Shown here piece by piece: positions 7,621 through 12,197 of a DNA stretch of 14,461 bases. The notes beneath the pieces were generated by a model, which was not told the DNA's origin, searched no databases, and saw only the letters and a program-made list of their open reading frames with translations. Where the stretch lies: NCBI GenBank assembly GCA_963621575.1, contig CAVFEH010000030.1, positions 1 to 14,461 of the forward strand, written 5' to 3'. Each line of letters starts with the position of its first letter. The first letter of the stretch is position 1. The translations under genes and the position numbers were made by a program. The DNA is from UBA1724 sp963621575 (lineage in GTDB: Bacteria; Verrucomicrobiota; Lentisphaeria; Oligosphaerales; Oligosphaeraceae).

Positions 7621-8676
7621 CTAGGAAAGGGTCTGCCGCTGCTGCCGGAGCTGTCCGCAGGCGGCAAGGATGCCCCGCCCCCGGGAGCGCCGGAGGGTGG
7701 CGGTGACGCCGCGGGCCTCCAGGAAGGCCACCGCCTCCTGGCAACGGCGCTGGGTGGGCGCCGCAAGACGGCTGTCGTTGGGGTTGCAGGGAATGAAATT
7801 CACCTTCGCCTGGAGCTCCGCCGCAATGCGGGCGAGCTTCTCCAGGGCGCCGGGGGAGTCGTTCTGGCCGGACACCAGCGCATACTCCAGGGTGAGCTTC
7901 CGGAAGTCGCCCAGCTTCCCCCGGTAGACCTTCATGGCCGAAAAAATCTCCGACAACGGGTAGCGGTGGTGCGGCGGAATGATGCGTCCACGCGTCTCGT
8001 CATCCACGGCGTGGAGGGAGAGCGCCAGGTTCCAGGCGTCGCCCTCCTCCGCAAGCCGGAGGATTCCGGGGACGATTCCGCTGGTGGAGATGGTGACGCG
8101 ACGAACACCGAAGGCCAGGGCGCGCAGGGCGGGGATGAGGGCGTCCAGATTCAGCAGGGGCTCGCCCATGCCCATGACCACGATGTTGTCCACACGGCCG
8201 CCATTCTCACGGCTGGCCAGCACCACCTGGTCCATGATCTCGGCCACGGACAAATTCCGAACCAGACCGCCACGGCCGCTTGCGCAGAAGACGCACTGGA
8301 CAGGACATCCCACCTGGGTGGAAATGCACACGGTGGAGCGCCCGGGAATCCGCATGAGGACCGTCTCCACGGTGTTGCCGTCCAAGAGCCCGGAGAGCCA
8401 CTTCACCGTGCCGTCCCCGGGGTCCTGGAGGCGCGCCACCACCTTCAAGGAGAAGGCGGGCACCACCTGCGCCAGACGCTCGCGGAAGGCCCGCGGGAGA
8501 TTCTTCATCTCGTCGTAGGAGGCCGCCAGGCGTCCGGAGAGCCAGTCCTGGATCTGGACCGCCCGGAAGGGCTTCTCGCCCAGGGAGGCCACCAGCGCCT
8601 TCAACTCCTCCCCGGAAAAGTCCCGGAGGCACCGCGCAGGCGCCGCGGCGGCCGGATTCACGGGGGCGCCGTTCAT
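7621..8676 (-). CDS. rlmN: 23S rRNA (adenine(2503)-C(2))-methyltransferase RlmN
   Basis: This 351-residue radical-SAM enzyme methylates C2 of A2503 in 23S rRNA, and in E. coli also A37 of some tRNAs. The [4Fe-4S] motif CxxxCxxC is C124, C128 and C131 in GCPVQCVFC. The two mechanistic cysteines are present: C117 in STVCIST, and C340 near the C-terminus in AACGQL, which carries the methyl group. Other signatures are DGTVKWL (88-94), VETVLMRIP (103-111), VMGMGEPLLN (167-176), LALSLHA (217-223) and VNFIPCNP (292-299). The ATG at 8676 overlaps the thiI stop as ATGA, with GGAGGAG 11 nt upstream inside thiI, so translation is probably coupled. The frame is open further upstream to 8760, but that part lies inside thiI. 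Confidence 0.95.
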   Translation of the reverse strand: MNGAPVNPAAAAPARCLRDFSGEELKALVASLGEKPFRAVQIQDWLSGRLAASYDEMKNLPRAFRERLAQVVPAFSLKVVARLQDPGDGTVKWLSGLLDGNTVETVLMRIPGRSTVCISTQVGCPVQCVFCASGRGGLVRNLSVAEIMDQVVLASRENGGRVDNIVVMGMGEPLLNLDALIPALRALAFGVRRVTISTSGIVPGILRLAEEGDAWNLALSLHAVDDETRGRIIPPHHRYPLSEIFSAMKVYRGKLGDFRKLTLEYALVSGQNDSPGALEKLARIAAELQAKVNFIPCNPNDSRLAAPTQRRCQEAVAFLEARGVTATLRRSRGRGILAACGQLRQQRQTLS

Positions 8677-9971
8677 AGCGGAAGCGGCTCCTCCAGGAGC
8701 TGCGGAAAGGGCCGGGACTCGTAGTTCCGGGGATCCAGCATGGCGCTTTGCTCCAGGCACTGCCGCAACAGCGCGGGCAGGTCCAGCCGCGCCTCATTGA
8801 CCTGCACCAACCCCAGGGAGGCGTGGGTGGTGGGCGCCACGGGGGCGAAGACGGTGCAGGAATCGGGAACCGCGATCTGGGAAATGGGGAAGGTCCCGAT
8901 CTTCCGGGCCACGTCGATGATGTCCAGCTTGTCGTAGACCAGCAGGGGCCGGAGGATCATCATGGGAGTAGCCTGCTGAATGACCCGCATGTTGGTGAGG
9001 GTCTGGCTGGCCACCTGCCCGAAGTTCTCGCCGGTCACCAGCGCCTCGGAGCCGAAACGCCCCGCCACCACCGTGGCAAGACGCATCATGTTCCGGCGGT
9101 ACAAGACGGTGCGGAACTTCTCGTCGCAATTGTCCCGGATGGCCTTCTGCAGAGGCAGCAGGTTCACCGCGACAACGCGTCCTCGCCTCTGGAAGTGGTT
9201 CAGGATCCGGACGATGTCGCAGATCTTGGCAAGCCCGGCCTCGGGGGTGTAGGGGGCGCTGTGGAAGGTCACGAAGTCCACGTAGGCGCCGCGGCGCATC
9301 ATCTCGTAGCAGGCCACGGGGGAGTCGATGCCGCCGGAGAGCAGCGCCAGGGTGTCGCCGCCGGAGCCCGTGGGCAGCCCGCCGGCCCCCTCGATGCGCT
9401 CGTAGTCCACGAAGATCCCGCTGCGCCGCAGATCCACGCCGACACGCAGGGCCGGTTTCTTCAGATCCAGGGAAAGCTCCGGATGTTCCGGCAGCAGCCG
9501 CATGGCGAAGTGCTTCTCGATCTCGGTGGAGCGGAGCGGGAAGGACTTGTCGCAGCGGTTCACCCGCATGGCGTAGGTCCGCTCTTCCGGGCGCAAAAAA
9601 CGCTCCAGGAAGGCCTGTGCCACGGCGGGGAAGGTGCGGAAGACGTATTCCTCCAGGGCCTCCAGGGTCCGCCCGCAATGCCAGCCCGGCGACACCGACG
9701 CGATTCCCGGCAACGCCGGGATCTCCCGGCGCAGGGCGGCCAGCTGGCTCTCGTCCAGAAGACGGCCCTCCTCGCCGGGATACAAGTACACCCGGCCGCG
9801 CTCAACTTCGTAGCGGCCCTCCGCAAAGGATTCGCCCAGGCACCGCCGAAGCCCCTCGATCAAATGCCGCACAAAACTCCCGCGGTTCCGCCCCTTGGTG
9901 CCGATTTCGCTGTATCGGCAGCAAACGGAATTGTACGGGAGCAGCGGCTGCCAGGGGGTGTTCGGGGACAT
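8673..9971 (-). CDS. thiI: tRNA uracil 4-sulfurtransferase ThiI, without rhodanese domain
   Basis: This 432-residue protein makes 4-thiouridine at position 8 of tRNA and can supply sulfur for the thiamine thiazole. The N-terminal ferredoxin-like part opens with RYSEIGTKGRNR (19-30). A THUMP domain follows (about 65-190, with ALRVGVDLRRSGIFVDY at its end). The PP-loop adenylation motif is LSGGIDSPVA (211-220). The conserved cysteine that accepts the transferred sulfur is C372 in PDSCTVFAP. The protein stops soon after, so the E. coli-type rhodanese domain is absent and sulfur must come from a separate desulfurase. The ATG at 9971 has no SD, and about 14 residues precede the family's usual start, but no other start codon lies between. 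It overlaps rlmN by 4 nt. A terminator lies upstream, so it needs its own promoter, which I could not identify. Confidence 0.93.
   Translation of the reverse strand: MSPNTPWQPLLPYNSVCCRYSEIGTKGRNRGSFVRHLIEGLRRCLGESFAEGRYEVERGRVYLYPGEEGRLLDESQLAALRREIPALPGIASVSPGWHCGRTLEALEEYVFRTFPAVAQAFLERFLRPEERTYAMRVNRCDKSFPLRSTEIEKHFAMRLLPEHPELSLDLKKPALRVGVDLRRSGIFVDYERIEGAGGLPTGSGGDTLALLSGGIDSPVACYEMMRRGAYVDFVTFHSAPYTPEAGLAKICDIVRILNHFQRRGRVVAVNLLPLQKAIRDNCDEKFRTVLYRRNMMRLATVVAGRFGSEALVTGENFGQVASQTLTNMRVIQQATPMMILRPLLVYDKLDIIDVARKIGTFPISQIAVPDSCTVFAPVAPTTHASLGLVQVNEARLDLPALLRQCLEQSAMLDPRNYESRPFPQLLEEPLPL
8688..8694 (-). promoter_or_regulatory. Shine-Dalgarno of rlmN inside the thiI coding end
   Basis: GGAGGAG on the minus strand lies 11 nt before the rlmN ATG at 8676. 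Together with the 4-nt ATGA overlap with the thiI stop (8675-8673) it decides the rlmN start and suggests coupled translation. Confidence 0.7.
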
Positions 9972-10043
9972 GCGGGAAAAGAAGAAGGGGCGGTTCCACG
10001 GGGACGCCCGGGAGAAGGGGGGATTTTCGGGGGCGGCCCGTCA

Positions 10044-10092
10044 AAAGAAAAAGACCGCCCGGTCCAGCAAGGGGATTGCTTTCGGCGGGCGG
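10044..10092 (-). terminator. Intrinsic terminator after the GGGtGRT gene
   Basis: On the minus strand CCGCCCG (10092-10086) pairs with CGGGCGG (10061-10055), enclosing an inner AGCAA/TTGCT helix with loop TCCCC. A T-rich tract, TCTTTTTCTTTT, follows. It begins 28 nt after the stop at 10120 and ends the Fe-S scaffold/GGGtGRT transcript. Confidence 0.85.
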
Positions 10093-10119
10093 CGGTTCGC
10101 GTTCACGAAGAAACCGCGG

Positions 10120-11118
10120 TTACTTCATGGCCTCTTCCACGGCGACTGCCACGGAGACGGTGGCGCCCACCATGGGGTTGTTGCCGATTCCCAGGAAGCC
10201 CATCATCTCGACGTGGGCGGGCACGGAGCTGGAACCGGCGAACTGCGCGTCGGAGTGCATCCGGCCAAGGGTGTCGGTGAAGCCGTAGGAAGCGGGGCCG
10301 GCGGCCATGTTGTCGGGATGCAGGGTACGGCCGGTGCCGCCGCCGGAGGCGACGGAGAAGTACTTGCGTCCGGCCAGGATGCGCTCCTTCTTGTAGGTGC
10401 CGGCCACGGGGTGCTGGAAGCGGGTGGGGTTGGTGGAGTTGCCGGTGATGGAGACGTCCACGTCCTCCTTCCACATGATCGCGACGCCCTCGCGGACGTC
10501 ATCGGCGCCGTAGCAGCGCACCGCGGCGCGGGGGCCGTCGGAGAAGGCGGTCTCCTTCACGATCTTCAGCTCGCCGGTGAAGTAGTCAAACTTGGTCTCC
10601 ACGCTGGTGAAGCCGTTGATCCGGCTGATGATGTAGGCGGCGTCCTTGCCCAGCCCGTTCAGGATGACGCGCAGGGGCTCCTTGCGCACGCGGTTCGCCT
10701 TGGTGGCGATGCCGATGGCGCCCTCGGCGGCTGCGAAGGACTCGTGGCCGGCCAGGAAGGCGAAGCACTTGGTGTCCTCGCTCAACAGCATGGAGGCCAG
10801 GTTGCCGTGGCCCAGGCCGACCTTGCGGTCGTCCGCCACGCTGCCGGGAATGCAGAAGGCCTGCAGGCCCTCGCCAATCGCCTTGGCGGCGTCGGCGGCC
10901 TTGGTGCAGCCCTTCTTCATGGCGATGGCGGCGCCAAGGACATACGCCCACTTGGCGTTCTCAAAGCAGATAGGCTGGATGCCCTCGGTGATCTTGTAAG
11001 GATCGAAGCCCTTGTCAATGCAAGACTGGCGGGCACTCTCCAGATCCTTGATTCCGTACTGAGCACAGACCTTCTCGATCTGCGGAATCCGACGCTCGTA
11101 GTTTTCGAACAAAGCCAT
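10120..11118 (-). CDS. GGGtGRT family protein
   Basis: This 332-residue protein carries the family-defining motif GGGTGRT at 259-265, within SVASGGGTGRTLHPDNMA. Other well-marked blocks are FENYERRIPQIEKVC (4-18), GHGNLASMLLSEDTKCFAFLAGHESFAAAEGA (103-134 region), and GFLGIGNNPMVGAT near the C-terminus. It has seven cysteines (18, 33, 51, 71, 89, 118, 202), which would suit metal or cluster contact, but none form a classic ferredoxin pattern. There is no signal peptide, so it should be cytoplasmic. The function is unknown as far as I know. The family is found beside a NifU-like gene, and here it begins 21 nt after one. A GGGAGG SD lies 10 nt before the ATG at 11118, and an intrinsic terminator follows the stop, so the two genes form a closed operon. 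Confidence 0.92.
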   Translation of the reverse strand: MALFENYERRIPQIEKVCAQYGIKDLESARQSCIDKGFDPYKITEGIQPICFENAKWAYVLGAAIAMKKGCTKAADAAKAIGEGLQAFCIPGSVADDRKVGLGHGNLASMLLSEDTKCFAFLAGHESFAAAEGAIGIATKANRVRKEPLRVILNGLGKDAAYIISRINGFTSVETKFDYFTGELKIVKETAFSDGPRAAVRCYGADDVREGVAIMWKEDVDVSITGNSTNPTRFQHPVAGTYKKERILAGRKYFSVASGGGTGRTLHPDNMAAGPASYGFTDTLGRMHSDAQFAGSSSVPAHVEMMGFLGIGNNPMVGATVSVAVAVEEAMK

Positions 11119-11139
11119 TTTCTTCTAACCTCCCTGGGA

Positions 11140-11841
11140 TTATTCGTGACGAGGGTCGATGTACTTGACGGCGCCGGCCTCGGCGCTGAAGCGACCGTAG
11201 GTGCCGGTGAACTTCTTCAGAGCCTCGTTGGCGTCCATGCCCTTCTTGACGGCCTCCATCATCGGGCCCATCTTGACGAACTCGTAGCCAATCACCTGGT
11301 TGTCCTTGTCCAGGGCAATCCGGTTCACGTAACCCTCCGCCATCTCCAGATAGCGGACGCCCTTCAGCTGGGTGGAATACATGGTGCCCACCTGGCTGCG
11401 AAGACCCTTGCCAAGGTCCTCCAGGCCGGCGCCGACCGCCAGGCCGCCCTCGGAGAAGGCGCTCTGGGTGCGGCCGTAGACGATCTGCAGATAGAGCTCG
11501 CGCATGGCGGTGTTGATGGCGTCGCACACCAGGTCGGTGTTCAGGGCCTCCAGGATGGTCTTGCCGGGAAGAATCTCCGCGGCCATGGCGGCGGAGTGGG
11601 TCATGCCGCTGCAGCCAATGGTCTCCACCAGCGCCTCGACGATGACGCCGTTCTTCACATTCAGCGTCAGCTTGCAGGCACCCTGCTGGGGGGCGCACCA
11701 GCCCACACCGTGGGTCAGGCCGGAAATCTCGTTGATCTGGCGGACCTGGGTCCACTTTCCTTCCTGCGGAATCGGCGCGGGACCGTGGTCACAGCCCTTC
11801 GCCACGCAGCACATGTTGTCAACTTCCTTGGTGGTAATCAT
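11140..11841 (-). CDS. NifU/IscU-like iron-sulfur cluster assembly scaffold protein
   Basis: This 233-residue protein contains a NifU N-terminal-like domain: ACKLTLNVKNGVIVEA (55-70), ETIGCSGMTHSAAMAAEIL (73-91), then GKTILEAL. Cysteines at 56, 77 and 106 occupy positions like the scaffold ligands of IscU/NifU. Further cysteines sit at 11, 12, 17 and 49 in an extra N-terminal segment (NMCCVAKGCDHG). The C-terminal half (140-233) is not part of classical IscU and appears specific to this subgroup. The ATG at 11841 has AAGGGA 7 nt upstream. The frame remains open to 12102, but that extension is arginine/proline-rich and crosses the leader. It is the first gene of an operon with the GGGtGRT gene. 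No cysteine desulfurase is adjacent, so the cluster or sulfur donor must be elsewhere. True scaffold activity is inferred from the domain. Confidence 0.85.
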   Translation of the reverse strand: MITTKEVDNMCCVAKGCDHGPAPIPQEGKWTQVRQINEISGLTHGVGWCAPQQGACKLTLNVKNGVIVEALVETIGCSGMTHSAAMAAEILPGKTILEALNTDLVCDAINTAMRELYLQIVYGRTQSAFSEGGLAVGAGLEDLGKGLRSQVGTMYSTQLKGVRYLEMAEGYVNRIALDKDNQVIGYEFVKMGPMMEAVKKGMDANEALKKFTGTYGRFSAEAGAVKYIDPRHE

Positions 11842-11848
11842 CTTCGGA

Positions 11849-11854
11849 TCCCTT
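11849..11854 (-). promoter_or_regulatory. Shine-Dalgarno of the NifU-like gene
   Basis: AAGGGA on the minus strand lies 7 nt before the ATG at 11841 and supports this start over upstream alternatives in the same open frame. Confidence 0.6.
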
Positions 11855-11926
11855 GTGATGACAATCCCCGTCCCCTGAGAAGGCCACTGGGGCCCAGGCA
11901 GAAAAACAGGGATCTTTCCTAACGCG

Positions 11927-11944
11927 GGGAGGCGCCAGCCTCCC
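11927..11944. repeat. Perfect 7-bp hairpin in the leader of the NifU-like operon
   Basis: GGGAGGC and GCCTCCC flank a 4-nt loop, about 86 nt upstream of the NifU-like start. A smaller CTGGG/CCCAG palindrome lies between it and the gene (about 11887-11897). No U-run follows directly, so it is not an obvious attenuator. It may stabilise the leader or be a regulatory element. Confidence 0.45.
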
Positions 11945-11965
11945 ACAGCCCGGTAAAAACGACAG

Positions 11966-11971
11966 AATATA
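11966..11971 (-). promoter_or_regulatory. Candidate -10 element for the NifU-like operon
   Basis: TATATT on the minus strand (in ATTATATTCTG) is the only AT-rich patch in a very GC-rich spacer and would give a leader of roughly 115 nt. No matching TTGACA-like -35 lies 16-18 nt upstream. The plus strand reads TATAAT at 11968-11973, so the orientation is also ambiguous. Confidence 0.2.
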
Positions 11972-11984
11972 ATGCGCCGGGACC

Positions 11985-12134
11985 CGCCTGCGGACGCGCT
12001 GCAACCGCGGCACGGCAACCCCCACGCCGCCGCCGCAGGCGGAAGTTGCGCCATCTTGGACGCGCCTGGCGCCCGCGCCGGCGGATTCCGGCGCGCGCCC
12101 ACGGCCCCACAACCCCTGCCTTTCTCTTGCCCAC
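11985..12134. other. GC-rich, palindrome-rich spacer
   Basis: This stretch between the adhesin terminator and the NifU-like leader has no credible gene. It holds a perfect 8-bp inverted repeat (12074-12095, CGCGCCGG / CCGGCGCG around a 6-nt loop), a CCGCC/GGCGG hairpin (12030-12042) and a possible long-range GCAAC/GTTGC pairing (12001-12005 with 12045-12049). It may encode a structured RNA or be ordinary GC-rich spacer. Confidence 0.35.
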
Positions 12135-12178
12135 AAAAAAAAGGCCCCCTGCGCTGGCTTGCGCAGGAGGCCCTTTTC
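12135..12178 (-). terminator. Strong intrinsic terminator of the adhesin gene
   Basis: On the minus strand GGCCTCCTGCGC pairs with GCGCAGGGGGCC around a 6-nt loop (AAGCCA), giving a 12-bp stem with one U-G wobble followed by eight Ts. Read on the plus strand the same position is a C-A mismatch and the T tract is shorter, so it is better adapted to the minus-strand transcript. It begins about 25 nt after the adhesin stop at 12198. Confidence 0.92.
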
Positions 12179-12197
12179 TATGGGTTCCCGTCAGGGA

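Noticed and set aside
10039..10044. TTGACG on the minus strand as a -35 box for thiI.
   Set aside because: It overlaps the tail of the terminator and has no -10-like hexamer 16-18 nt downstream; that stretch is CCCCC-rich.
9895..11922. A 675-codon plus-strand frame opposite thiI's start, the GGGtGRT gene and the NifU-like gene.
   Set aside because: It is antisense to two genes with clear family motifs and runs through a terminator; a composition shadow.
11968..11973. A perfect TATAAT on the plus strand.
   Set aside because: No suitable -35 precedes it and no plus-strand gene follows; the match may be chance or reflect the minus-strand AT patch.
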